DNA of 45,511 nucleotides from Cytidiella melzeri (GCA_022592445.1 JABYQR010000348.1:1-45511); one strand, 5' to 3'; counted from the first letter of the stretch, positions 18,439 to 29,148 are shown. Translations and numbers: made by a program. Notes: generated from the sequence alone by a model not told the origin.

Positions 18439-19391
18439 CTGGAGCACAAAATCATTCAGTTCAGGAGAGGAGAAGGACTGGGCTGTATTGTTCAAAGTGC
18501 AACAACAGGTGTGAGTACAAAATGAAAACAAGTTTGTGGAGTAGAGCATAGATATAAAGGTTGTTTAACACGCATCTTTTGTGTAATAGTGTTGTAATAT
18601 GTTAAATAATCTAGATCAATTTGTGTAAATTGCAGGAGCAGGGTTACAAGTGCCCATGTTATTGATCACAAATGGAGAAATTGATATAGGCTGAAATAGG
18701 TATCTAAATTAGTGACTTTGCTAGCAACAACAACCTCAGAAAACAGCTTTGTTCCTGGTAAGGGCCTTACCAAGTAATCTCGGCATGAATATTGACTGTA
18801 GTAAGGGCATTTGCCATTAGTGACACCTTGGATAAGCAGCTTGGTCTGGGATAAAGTAATTGTACTACAATTAATAAGTTTGGTTGAGGGAAAAGAAGCC
18901 CTACATTGATACGGGTAGTCATCAACGGTAGCAAGGGGCTTCATCTATCTTGTCATTAATCTTGTGCAGTGTTGACTGCTGACTCTAGAGGATTACCTGC
19001 TTCAAGAATGAAGGGCTTAAAAGTGTCTCATTAGATCAATTGCTAGAACATGTTACATGTGCCCTGTTCATGTCTGAACTGCCTCACCCCAATCAGAGCT
19101 GCCAGAGGCTGTGTTCTAATTGTGACTGCTGCTTAGAAAGGGACTGGTGGTTTTGAAACTGTGTGGAAGAATCAAAGGCAGTGCTTGATGCTGATGCAAC
19201 CATGTCCTGGTGCTGTTTGAACTGCCCCATCCCCATTGGAACTTCCTCAGGTTGTTTTCTGATTGTAACTTCTGCTTAGGGAGCAACTATTGGTTGTGCA
19301 ACTTTGTGGAACCATCAGATGCAGTGTTTGCTGCTGATGCAGCCACAAATTTATGTTGTCCAAGTGTGTGGTAATTCTTGCTCAGAGCCAA
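18439..19391 (-). repeat. H-S-T composite repeat, copy U2, truncated
   Basis: Inverted relative to U1 and almost back to back with it. The tail is missing its outermost part (it begins inside the TGTGCTCCAG phrase), about two S units lie at 19060-19350, and only the innermost edge of H remains (to about 19391). Confidence 0.7.
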
Positions 19392-19782
19392 TAGGGGAAT
19401 TCAGAGTGGATGATTATGGCTGATTCCCAAGTCTGATCTCATGTTTAATCCTGTAGAGGTGGTCTGGGGTCCTACTGCCTGATTATTTGCATGATTAGCA
19501 AGAGTCACACAGAATCAAGCCCCTTTAATGTGCCTCCTCCAAAGGAGGGACAACAAGAATTAGGCCGTGATTTTTGCTCTTTCTGGAACTGATAACAAAA
19601 TCCATATAACACTGTGTTGAATACATCTCCTGCTGCCTGTTATCTTTCCTCTCTAGGCTCTGACCCCCACTCTACCATGGCTATCTAACAATATCTAGAA
19701 CAATTCAATATGACCTTAAACAAGGTAGCATACAGAAAAATATGTAGACACATCTAATAGCCGGTAAGCTATAAAGAACATA
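19392..19782. other. Unassigned segment between U2 and U3
   Basis: About 390 bp without a long ORF, LTR ends or similarity to the other repeats that I can see. Confidence 0.4.
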
Positions 19783-21604
19783 CTAGCGTTAGCAAGGCTG
19801 GCAAGTGGCAAGTACAATTCCTGAAGATTGAATGAAATATTACTTTTTGAGCCGGATTCGCAGGTAAACTTGGTGCTGGTAGCAGCCTGAACAAGTGATT
19901 TTGTTGTGAATAGCTTCTTTGATGAGTGATGTATAGTAAGTTGGTGGTTTGTCTTCACTGGAGCACACAATCATCCATGAAAGAACGGGAACTGTGCTGT
20001 ATTGTTTAAAGTGCAACAATGGGTGTGATGACAGAATTAAAACAAGTTTGTGGAGTAGAGCATGGAGATAAAGGTTGTTTGACATGCGTCTTCTTCTTGA
20101 TGGTGCTGAACTATGTTGAATAATCTAGATACAATTTGGTAAACTGCAGGAGCAGGGTTACAAGTGATTATGTTATTATAGCGTGAAATAGTCAATTGCA
20201 CCTGTGACTTTGTTAACAAAAACAACCTTAGTAAACAACTGTGTTCCTGGTAAGGATCTTGCCAAGCCATCTGGTCATGAATACTGACTGTATTACAGGC
20301 ATTTGATATTGGTAACACCTTTGATAGGCAACTTGATCAGAGATAAAGTGACTATAGTACAATTAATGAGTTTGGTTGCAGAAAAAGAAGCCATACATTG
20401 ATGAAAGTGGTCACCAATGGTACCAAGAGGCTTCATCTATCTTGTCATAAATCTTGTGCAGTGTTTACTGCTGATTCTAGGAGGTTACTTTCTTCAAGAA
20501 TGAGGGGCTTGAGGGTGTCTCATTAGATCAATTGCTGGAACATCTTACACATGTCCTGTTGATGTCTGCACTGCCTCACCCCATTGGAGCTGCCACAGGC
20601 GGTGCCCTGATTGTAGCTCCGGCCTAGAGAGCAACCAGTGGTTGTGAAACTTTGTGGAACAATGAAATGCAGTGCTCTCTGCTGATGTAACAATGTCCTG
20701 TTGATGTCTGAACTGCCTCACCCCGATCGGAGCTGCCACAGGCTGTGTTCTCATTGTAGCTCCTGCTCTAAGTAGTGGTTGTGGAACCTTGTGGACCAAT
20801 TGAATGCAGTTTATGCTGCCAATGCAACCATGTACTGTTGATGTCTGAACTGCCTCGCCCCCATTGGAGCTGCAAAAGTTGTAATTCTTGCTTAGAAATT
20901 AGTGTTTGTGAACCTTTGTGGACCAATTGAGCGCAGCGCCGGCTGCTGAAGAAACCACATCCAGCTGATGTCTGCGCTGTCTCACCCCTTTAGAGCTACC
21001 ACAGGCTGTGTTCTGATTGTAGCTCCTGCTTATAGAGCAACTGGTGCTTGTGAAATTGTATGGAAGAATCAAGGCAGTGCTGTTTGCTGATGCAACGACG
21101 TCCTGTTGATGTCCGAACTGCCTCAGCCCCATTAGCACTGCCACAGGCTAAGTCCTAATTTTAACTTATCCTTAGAGAGCAATTGATGGTTGTGAAACTT
21201 TGTGCAACAATGCAATACAGTGCTTGCTGCTGATGCAACTATGTCCTGCTAATGTCCGAACTGCCTCACCCCCATTGTAACTGCCACAGGCTGTGTTCTG
21301 ATTGTGACTCCTGCTTAGAGAGCTACTAACAGTTGTGGAACTTTGTGGAACAATCAGATACAGTACACACTACTAATGCAGCCACACATTCACATTCTCC
21401 AAGCATGTAGGGGTTGAGGATTTGTAGTTAGCTTCCAAAGTAATGGTGATTTGTGCTCAGAGCCAACACTATTTATTGACACTGTTGCTGTCTGTATTCT
21501 GCCATCAAATTTCCACACTTTGGGGAACGAAAATGGCACATCTGAAAAGGCATCAATATGCTGGAGTACACAGGAACAATCCTTCTTCATTCTTCAGGAA
21601 TTGT
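19783..21604 (-). repeat. H-S-T composite repeat, copy U3
   Basis: Tail 19783-20540, six S units 20540-21380 (CTGCCTC markers at 20571, 20713, 20850, 20977, 21118 and 21261), then a head with an internal deletion ending TTCTTCAGGAATTGT at 21604. The outer tail end reads CTAGCGTTAGCAAGG. Confidence 0.75.
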
Positions 21605-22125
21605 GGTTGTAGTTATTTCGATACAATCATCAAAAGTTTTACTTGCTGCTTGGTGGTTTTGATAACCCTAGGTGAAAACTCAGTTGCAGTGCTCATTGTT
21701 CATGCAATTGAGACATTATGCACTTCCAAAGTACAGGAGTTGTAAATGTCTTGTCAGAATTAGCTCCCAATACACTGGTAACTTATGGTCAGAGATCAAA
21801 TAATGTCTGTGGATTGCTGTACAATGTTTGAAAATTGTTTACATCATTTTGCTGCAGTTGAAGGTGTTTGAGGTCCTGATTGATGTCCCTACCATATCAG
21901 GTAATCTAATTGCTGCCATGTGGGCATTTCAGAGCAGCTCAATCCCTGTGGCAGTACATTGCAGTGTGTACCAAACGATGTAAAATTCCTTGTTATTTTG
22001 CAAAGCAGTGTAAGACAATTCTATCCCTATATTCTCACATCAGCACTGCACATAAACTCAAAGACATTTGAAGTCTCTTGCCACCATCCTTGTACCTCAA
22101 CATTCAACCCTTTGCCTCTGTTACT
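21605..22125. other. Unassigned segment upstream of the secreted-protein gene
   Basis: About 520 bp with only short ORFs. It is not part of H-S-T and probably contains the upstream region of the gene at 22399. Confidence 0.35.
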
Positions 22126-22398
22126 CCAGCACTTTTCTCTGCTGCAGCACTGGTTGGTAAGTACTTAGTACATGTTGTACTTGCCTTAATTTGATGTACT
22201 GAAATCATTCTTACAGCTGGCTGCCTTACTGTGACCTCAAGCTCTTCCCAAATTACAGGTCTTTCCATTGCTTCAGCATTGGTCAGTACGTACATTGTCT
22301 TTTGTGGTGCACCTGCCTTGGGTCATTGTACTGAGACTGTTCTGACAGCTGCTTGTCTTTTCAGACCCTTTTGTTGCCCTTTGACATTCTATACCACC
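22126..22398 (+). promoter_or_regulatory. Leader of the secreted-protein gene with a duplicated intron-like segment
   Basis: Two diverged copies of one segment lie in tandem: GCAGCACTGGTTGGTAAGTAC...TTCTTACAGCTG (about 22143-22220) and TCAGCATTGGTCAGTACG...TTCTGACAGCTG (about 22272-22352). The first carries a good GT-AG intron, 22157-22216 (60 nt, GTAAGT, TACTGA, TTACAG). The second has a comparable TTGTACTGAGACTG branch and the acceptors GACAG and TTTTCAG (22367). They read as 5'-UTR introns. The CDS start context is ACCACCATGC. Confidence 0.4.
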
Positions 22399-22911
22399 AT
22401 GCGGTTATCAGCCTTCCTCAATTTTCTTGCCACCATTTTCATCAGTGCATTCTGTCTGGTGTCTGTGTCCGCCATCCCATATGGCAGTTTAAAATCCCGC
22501 AGTTCAACTTCCTCTGGCAATCCCAACTTGGAGAAACACAGCACAGACACAGGCAAAGACATCTCCCACAGTCTGGATGTCCCATCAATAGAGCTTGCCT
22601 TCGTGACACTCTACAATGCGCATCAAGCCTCGATATTCAACGGCAAAAGAGGAAGAGCCGCGAGCAAGGTCAAGATTAAGTTCAAAACAGATTGGACAGC
22701 TGCAATACGATGGTATAAACACCAGAGCAATTTGGGGAAATTGGTTCCGGAGCCTGATAGACAGAAAAATATACTAAACTGGTGTGCATGGCAGATTTTT
22801 CAGTACAAAGACCAAAACCCTGGAATATTGCCTAAGATGCAGATAAGTTATCTGTCCATCTTTGTGATGAAAAACGGTGGACCAAGCCAATTCAAATTGC
22901 CGGAAGCATAA
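22399..22911 (+). CDS. Small secreted protein, copy 1 (novel family)
   Basis: 170 residues. The chosen start gives MRLSAFLNFLATIFISAFCL, a hydrophobic signal peptide with a likely cleavage after VSVSA and mature start IPYGSLKSRS. The open frame extends 56 codons further upstream, but that part overlaps intron-like leader and would bury the signal peptide. After a Ser/Thr-rich segment comes SHSLDVPSIELAFVTLYNA and a basic, Trp-containing C-terminal half (RWYKHQSNLGK, NWCAWQIFQYKDQNPG). It is paralogous to 38409-38780: both share VSAIPY.S..SR, then N(P)...STxTG. No enzyme motif is seen. Secreted effector-like proteins of fungi often sit in repeat islands like this; function is not inferred beyond secretion. 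Confidence 0.62.
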   Translation: MRLSAFLNFLATIFISAFCLVSVSAIPYGSLKSRSSTSSGNPNLEKHSTDTGKDISHSLDVPSIELAFVTLYNAHQASIFNGKRGRAASKVKIKFKTDWTAAIRWYKHQSNLGKLVPEPDRQKNILNWCAWQIFQYKDQNPGILPKMQISYLSIFVMKNGGPSQFKLPEA

Positions 22912-23346
22912 TTCTGAGGAGATTTGTATTGATACCTGCCACATGTAATACTTTGTTGTCATAACCATGGACCTGAACACACACATCCCCACCTGTGTAG
23001 AGCTCTCTTCAGTCCACACTTAACCACAGATTTAACAACTCTCTTGTCTGTGTGACCAATGGTTTTATGTGCCCTTGGGATCACTCATTTATCTTGTAAT
23101 CTTGGCTATCACTTCTTTGTGCACATCACTACCCGCAGGACACCATTTATTTCCCTCCACAACAAAGTTTACGCCTTAAATTTCGCCACTCATAACCTTC
23201 ACAATCAGAAGCTTATTCTTTTTACTGATTAAGCCAATTCTACATGATTCATCAACTCTCACTGTATACACATTTGAGAGACTCATGCTGCTGACCAATT
23301 CACACTGCTCATTTGTCTTCTACACTATTTTCACCCTAAGACTATA
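22912..23346. other. Intergenic, nothing recognised
   Basis: AT-rich 3' flank of the secreted-protein gene with no ORF above chance length and no repeat ends seen. Confidence 0.4.
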
Positions 23347-23530
23347 CTAGGGTTAGCAAGGCCGGTAGGTGGCAGGTACAATTCCAGAGGATTGGATGAA
23401 ATAGTCCTTTTTGAGCAAGATTAGTAAGTAAGTTTGCTACTGGTAGCAGCTTGACTAAGTTCTGTTTTTAGAATAGCTTCTTTGATGATTAGTGTATGGC
23501 AAGTCAGCATTTTGTCTGCACTGGAGCACA
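23347..23530 (-). repeat. H-S-T tail fragment, copy U4
   Basis: Starts CTAGGGTTAGCAAGGCCGG and continues through the GGTAGCAGCTTGA part of the tail, ending at CTGGAGCACA. It is only the outermost 184 bp of T. Confidence 0.7.
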
Positions 23531-23950
23531 TCAAAGGAGCTCTCTACGCATTATGAGCAACTCGACAAGCAGCTGGGCTCGATTCACTGCAAGCTGTCCC
23601 TCTATGCACCCAAACTCTCTGACATGGAGGATAACATTGAGGCTGTTATGTCTCTATTGGAAGACACTTGAAGAATCTCACAGCAGACATTGGAAGGCCT
23701 TTGTGACGTTCACCAGGAGCTACCAACGGTACGCGACTGTCTGGCAGAGTTGATGACAGATGTGAGCAACCTTCAATACTCACAGGCTCTCCGCAAAAAC
23801 CCTCCTACTCTACAGTCAGAAATGCAGAAAAGTTCAGCTGGGGCAGATGTCTCGGAAAAAATGAGTTCCCACTTGTTTCTATACCAGGCTGATATCTTGA
23901 AGAGTCAAGATATCAGGATTGTAAATAGCTCATTTGGACCCATATCTTGA
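23531..23950 (+). pseudogene. Coiled-coil gene fragment with one nonsense codon
   Basis: A single plus-strand frame is open for 140 codons except for one TGA (about 23669) in a context where CGA would fit. The first half has heptad-like Leu spacing (YEQLDKQLGS, PKLSDMEDNIEAVMSLLED, LAELMTDVSNLQ), which suggests an antiparallel helical or coiled-coil segment. The second half is polar. The fragment begins abruptly at the U4 repeat and ends within the hairpin at 23881-23974, so both ends are probably artificial. No family recognised; it could be a remnant of a larger host gene or of an unknown element. Confidence 0.4.
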
Positions 23951-23974
23951 CTCTTCAAGATATCAGCCTGGTAT
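23881..23974. repeat. Perfect 33-bp inverted repeat with nested hairpins
   Basis: Arm 23881-23913 (starting ATACCAGGCTGATATC) is perfectly complementary to 23942-23974, with a 28-bp loop. Each arm is itself a hairpin: GATATCTTGA-AGAG-TCAAGATATC on the left and its mirror on the right. The DNA or RNA could thus form either one long stem or two short ones. Confidence 0.85.
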
Positions 23975-24065
23975 ATGCACTCGTTACCACCTTGGTGCTC
24001 ACTGGGTGAGGCGTGTTTGGGTCATCCTCATCTATGGAGCTCTGTGCACGGTGCTTCTCCACCCT

Positions 24066-25570
24066 TCAATGGGCGGTGAGGGACAATTCAGGTCCAACGT
24101 TATCAGATTCCAAAAAGCTTGAAGAAGTTCGTGGTGGATTGCGAGCTTTGATAGAATCGGATGAATCAGCGCTGCGTGGTGTGTGATAACTTGAATGTGA
24201 ACTCGATTTAGAGGACTGACCCAAATTAGCATCTAATATGGCACTTATACAAAACTTCTTCTTGCCACACTTATGTATATGCAAAGCGTAAGAATACACA
24301 GCCTTAAATCATGGAAAGAAAGTCACGTACATTGGATACTGGTGGAGCGGGCACGGAACGTTGCAACTGAATGTTGACGTCCATGCTTGAGTGTGCTGTG
24401 GCTGGATTGGCTGGGGGTGGTGGGCATTGAGGCATTGGTACAGCTGAGGTCCCTGTTGGCGCTGAGAACATGTACTGCTGCTGCTGCTGCAGGTATTGTA
24501 CAGGGTCATCTGGAACTGAAACAATGGCATACTAGAATGGGGAGATCAGCCTGTGTGAGCTTTACTAGGAGGTGACCTGCGGCTTCTGGCTGTTTGGAAA
24601 GAAAGAACCCTGAGTGGCCATTGCTGGAGGCAATGTGAATGGCTGGTAGGAAGCGGCAGGGTTTTGAGAAATGTACTGCAAAAATGGCCCCATAGGCAAT
24701 GCATAAAGAGTGGGAGCTTGTGAGGACGTTGCGTAAACAGTTTGTGGGTTGGTCCAAGGGCCCTGGGCAAAGGTAGCTTTGATGGGAGGTGGTATCTACC
24801 TAACATGGTGACTTACAGCTGGCTTGCATCTGGTAGGATGGTGTTGATTGATTATGCTGGAAGGGCTGACATTGGGAATACACATTACAAAAGCTTGTTT
24901 GGCTAAATAGTGTTAAAACTATATATAATATAATATGATATGATATGTAGTTTCCCATGCCTTATTACAAGGACGCTTTAGGTAGCAGAGTTCCCACAGT
25001 CTTAGTATGGGAATTATGCAGCCGTATATGGAAACTCAAGTAGTAACCATCACATTAGCTGAGACTTACAGATATGGGTTGTAGTAGTACTAGTCATATA
25101 TGTACGCCTGTGTTCTAGTAGCATAGGAAATGACATGGAAAGCACATATGACTCCAGAGGATGCCTAAAGCATACATCTGAGGACAAGTACTAGCATGAG
25201 TCATTTACTCATTATGTACGCCTCTGGTACAAGTGCTGAACCTAGTCATACCATGAGTCATGCACTTAGTAGTACAGTAGAATAGCTGAAGTAGACATGT
25301 ATAGTAGTCGCTTACATAAGTAGATACAGACATGTATATAAGCAGAGCTGCTGAAGCAGCAAGAATAATAAGACTCATCTTCGAAGCTTAACAGCCTCTA
25401 CCCCTCGCACACATATTACACTTTGTTAAATAGGAGTTCACTCACCTCAGGCTGCTGGTACTGCAACCTGTTGTCCCTAACACGGTTGCCTTTGACAGCA
25501 GCCAGAAGTTGTGAGGAGCATGGAGTGATGTTAAAAGGAGGGGGATGAGAACATAAGTTAGAGCTCTAGA
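24066..25570 (-). CDS. Spliced Q/P/S-rich gene, 3' part, with a solo LTR in an intron
   Basis: Five exon-like blocks: 25570-25446 (VKGNRVRDNRLQYQQPE), 24865-24817 (PFQHNQSTPSYQMQAS), 24795-24577 (TFAQGPWTNPQTVYATSSQ, to SFFPNSQKPQ), 24531-24331 (VQYLQQQQQYMFSAPTG) and 24215-24066 (SSSHSSYHTPRSADSS to LTAH, stop). Introns 24532-24576 (45 nt, GTCACC...TTCTAG, branch CTGAT) and 24216-24330 (GTACGT...GGTCAG, branch GCTAAT) keep phase 0. The first intron (GTGAGT...TGTCAG, 57 nt without the LTR and one TSD copy) holds the solo LTR 24911-25428. The 21-nt gap at 24796-24816 (GTAAGT...GGTAG) is too short for a normal intron and breaks the frame, so the gene may be dead. The low-complexity Gln/Pro/Ser composition resembles disordered regulatory proteins; no domain recognised. 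Confidence 0.5.
24911..25428 (+). mobile_element. Solo LTR-like insertion inside an intron
   Basis: About 518 bp, starting TGTTAAAACTATATATAA and ending near ACACTTTGTTA, flanked by AATAG at 24906-24910 and 25429-25433 (5-bp duplication; a sixth base also matches). A TATA box (TGTATATAAGC, about 25333) gives plus orientation, antisense to the gene. The exact 3' terminus is uncertain because it does not end in CA. Excision restores a 57-nt intron. Confidence 0.65.
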
Positions 25571-25653
25571 TAAGTTAGAGCTCTAGAAATAGGTCAGCTC
25601 CTGTCATATTGCCGTAGAGAGGTTTGTCTCCTACCTCTGCCATATTGCTCTTG
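25571..25653. repeat. 16-17-bp tandem duplication next to U5
   Basis: ATAAGTTAGAGCTCTAG occurs twice in tandem (about 25553-25587). The minus strand of this segment has an ATG (MAEVGDKPLYGNM, about 25643) followed by a short open stretch, which might be the start of the gene at 24066-25570 but is not linked to it in frame. Confidence 0.35.
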
Positions 25654-27468
25654 TTACAATTCCTGAAGAATGAAGAAGAATTGTTCCAGTGTGCTCCAGC
25701 ACATTGATGCCTTTTCAGATGTGACCTTTTTGTCCCCCAAAGGTGGGAATCTGATGGCAGAATACAGAAAGTAACAGTGTCAATAACAAAACAATGGATA
25801 CAGCTGATGGCATCACACTGCCCTTGTTATTAGCCCTTTATAACTTTGTATCAGATCACTTTTGCAGTTGAAATACAGTTTTTGATTTTCACAGACTGCA
25901 TATGGGTATAACTCTGTACATGTAATACACCATTGGATAGCCCTATCTTGTGGCAACAGCCTGGTACAAACATCTGGTCAATTAAAGGGGAATTGAGCAA
26001 GTTATGGCCAGTCTACTGAAAAATGTCATCCAGACTCAAATTCAAACTCCACTCCTGCTGGCAAATGATGTCAAATTCTGGTCAGGTACATGTGCAGCAG
26101 TCTACAGACATTGCTGGCTCTCTGAACAAGGAATACAATTAGAAAATTAGAAGACATGCCACACATAGTATTGGCTCTGAGCAAGAGTTACCAGTACTTT
26201 GGAAGCCAAATCTCAATCCCTACATTCTTGCACAATGTAAATTTGTGGCTGCATTAGTAGTGAGTACTGTATCTGATTGTTTCACAAAGTTTCACAACTG
26301 TTAGTTGCTCTCTAAGCAGGAGTTACAATCAGGACACAGCCTGTGGCAGTTCCAATTGGGTGAGGCAGTTCAGACATGAACAGTACATGGTTGCATCAGA
26401 AGCAAGCATTGCATTGGATTGTTGCACAAAGTTTTACAACCATTAGTTGCTCTGTAAGGAGGAGTTACAATCAGAGCACAGCCTGTGGCAGTTTCAATGG
26501 AGATGAGGCAGTTCATACATCAGGCAGTTCTAGTGGGGCTGAGGCAGTTCAGACATCAACAGGACACGGTTGCATCACCACAGAGCACTGCCTTTGATTC
26601 TTTCACACAGTTTCACAACTACTAGTGGCTCTATAAGCAGGAGTTACAATCACAACACAGCCTGTGGCAGTTTCAATGGAGATGAGGCAGTTCATACCTC
26701 AACAGGATATCAAGCCCTTCATTTCTTAAGCAAGCAATTTTCTGTCATCAGCAGTGAACACTGCAAAAGATTCATGATAAGATATATGAAGCCCCTTGCC
26801 ACCATTGGTGACTACCCTCATCAATGTATGGCTTGTTTTCCTGCAACCAAACTTATCATTTGTAGTACAGTCACTTTATCCCAGATCAAGTTGCCCATCA
26901 ACGGTGTCACCAATAGAAAATGCCCGTAATACAGTCAATATTCATGACCAGATGGCTTGGCAAGGTCCTTACCTGGAACAGAGTTGTTTGCTCAGGTTCC
27001 TTTTGGTAACAAAGTTACAGGTGCAATTAACTATTTCATGCTAGATGATTGATTCAATTTGCTATCAATAACATAATCACTTGCAACCCTGCTCCTGCAG
27101 TTTACCAAATTGTATCAAGAATATCGAACATAGTTCAACACCATCAAGAAGAAGACACATGTCAAACAATCTTTATCTCCATGCTCTCCTCCACAAACTT
27201 GTACATGTTTTAATTCTGTACTCACACCCATTGTTGCACTTCAAACAATGCAGCACAGTCCCTCTTCTTTCATGAATAATTGTGTGCTTCAGTGGAGACA
27301 AACCACCAAATTACTATACATTAATCATTGAAGAAGCTATTCCCAACAGAATTACTTGTTCAGGCTGCTACAAGCACCAAGTTTACTGACAAATCTGGCC
27401 CAAAAAGTAATATTTCATTCAATCTTCAGGAATTGTACTTGCCGCTTGCCGGCCTTGCTAACCCTAGT
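25654..27468 (+). repeat. H-S-T composite repeat, copy U5 (complete)
   Basis: Head 25654-26245, about four S units to 26700, tail to 27468. It is the clearest complete copy. TACAATTCCTGAAG near the start (25655-25668) is the exact inverse of CTTCAGGAATTGTA near the end (27424-27437), with a further 31 bp (to CTAACCCTAGT) outside the latter. TTGTT at 25651-25655 and at 27469-27473 could be a target duplication, though U1 has the same left flank. Confidence 0.75.
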
Positions 27469-27786
27469 TTGTTCCAGAACTGGTTGATACAGGTGCAGTA
27501 TTCTCTGCCTCATGATGGGAAAACAACCTTGGTGGGTGTGATCAGAATTGGGAACATACCTGAAGAATCACCTATCTGCTGCTAGTGAGGAGCTCTTTCA
27601 GACCTAGCCATGGTTGTTATTGAGCCACTAACCTCTGTGTCAATCGTAGATGCCTGCACAGCACTGTTGCTTCTGGATCTGAAAAAAAGTCAGTATGTAA
27701 AAGAACCTGGGCCAGTCAAAGGACAGCTGGCTAGTTTCCTCTTCCATAGGTGAGAAATGTTGTGAGATAAGCCTCTTACGTATTTG
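27469..27786 (-). other. Possible exons or UTR between U5 and the ORF at 27787
   Basis: The minus strand has an open stretch (MEEETSQLSFDWPR, about 27747-27706) followed by a GT...TTTTTTTCAG of only 28 nt and a second stretch (SRSNSAVQASTIDTE, to about 27641) that ends at a GTTAGT donor-like site. This looks like exon debris of a spliced gene, but no complete model works. Confidence 0.3.
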
Positions 27787-28182
27787 CTATGAATGTACCA
27801 AGAAATCAGAAATTTGTTTAGTGTCTTCAACCTTGAGGGGATTGGGATTTGTCTTGAATTTATCAGAGTGCAGATTCTTGACATTGTCCAATTTGTAGTC
27901 TCTTGCTGAAAGATGGTGCTTGTTGTTGAGAGTGGAGCCTTCAGATGAGGCAGGAGAGCGCGGACAAGGGGCAGCCTGCTCAGTGAGACCGCAAGCGACA
28001 GAATCTCCCGCTGGATTGAGTGAAGGTTGCTGGGAATCCTCTTGCGTACTTGGTTGTTGGTTTGAGCAAGGTGAAGGAGAACACTTGCAGGGCACAGACA
28101 ATGGCTCACAAGGCTGCGGCAAATGTGATGAGGAATATGTTCTGGAGGAGTCAGGCTCAAAGAAGGCACCAGGAATAGACAT
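27787..28182 (-). CDS. Ser/Pro/Gln-rich ORF with TATA box, probable 5' exon of a host gene
   Basis: 131 codons, start MSIPGAFFEPDSSRTYSSS. The first 85 residues are rich in Pro, Ser, Cys and Gln (PCKCSPSPCSNQQPSTQ), then comes a charged segment (LSARDYKLDNVKNLHSDKF). It ends ISDFLVHS at TAG, or may splice at a GTACAT site just before. The start was chosen because a strong TATA box (ATATATAT, about 28274-28283) lies about 95 bp upstream. Composition and strand match the gene at 24066-25570; the two may be halves of one gene split by U5. A longer overlapping frame (27690-28469) looks like a shadow: hydrophobic, Cys/Leu-rich and without a promoter. Confidence 0.45.
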   Translation of the reverse strand: MSIPGAFFEPDSSRTYSSSHLPQPCEPLSVPCKCSPSPCSNQQPSTQEDSQQPSLNPAGDSVACGLTEQAAPCPRSPASSEGSTLNNKHHLSARDYKLDNVKNLHSDKFKTNPNPLKVEDTKQISDFLVHS

Positions 28183-28469
28183 GTGAAGTGCAAGAATGGG
28201 GGGAGGGGGTGGGGAGGTAAACACCCAATTGCAAGGACATGCAATGCGCATACCTCGACACAAAGACGCGTCTCATATATATCCTTTGTCTCAAAGCAGA
28301 GCAAAACACAGCAGTTGGTGTTTGCGGGTAACACACAACATGTGCATGTCGGTGGAAAACACCCCTTAACCTTGCAGTTTGGGACTTGTGTATTGACTTG
28401 CAGGAGTAGGGCCAGCAAATGGCAAGATAGAATTCCTGAAGTAAAAAATGTGATTTGAATGTTGTACAT

Positions 28470-29148
28470 CTTAAATAAAAAATGTGTTTAGTTTATAGTA
28501 GAGCATGTATATATTGCAATTGAACATTTGCATCCTTAACTGTTATTGACAGACCAAAGTTTATTTCTGTAGTGTGACCATTTTGTTCAGTATGTCTATC
28601 AGTGTGTATCCCATTGTGAAACAATGTATGAGCATTGTTATCAATAATTTGGCAAGTGAAATGGCTGTCACCATGTCATTGATTCCACACAAGTTGAAAT
28701 CATATCTACTAGCCTGCATAATATGTTCAGATTTGAATCAAATGTCATTACCTCTATGATAGCAGGTGCACTTTTTCTTTGATGTGATGTGCCTTAGAGC
28801 ATTCATCAAGCTGGAAAAGGTTTTTCTGTTACATGAGCCATTACACTTGATTTATTCCTCCAGCTATTCTTTGTGCAGCACCAAAGAGTAGATCTAGCAT
28901 ATGATTTAGTTTCACGTCAAAATATATCACAGTATATCACTATCAATTTTGAGCTTGTAACTGGCAAAAGCACATACTCACAAAGTTCTCCTACATTGTT
29001 ACCAGTTGCATCTCTGAAAGATATATCTGGTAGATCCTGATGCAGGCAATCTTGATTAATGGTTATACCATCTTCAACGTCACCAACTCAATATACAGAC
29101 CTTCGAAGATATCACAAAGCATTGTCAAGTAATCATTGCCTGTCAGAG
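28470..29148. other. AT-rich intergenic segment, nothing recognised
   Basis: About 680 bp with no repeat terminus and no ORF above 61 codons. A short piece resembling the H-S-T tail end lies just before it (about 28410-28437). Confidence 0.4.

Noticed and set aside
27690..28469. 259-codon minus-strand ORF overlapping 27787-28182
   Set aside because: Cys/Leu/His-rich, covers the TATA box of the better ORF in the other frame, and has no homologous feature; treated as a shadow.
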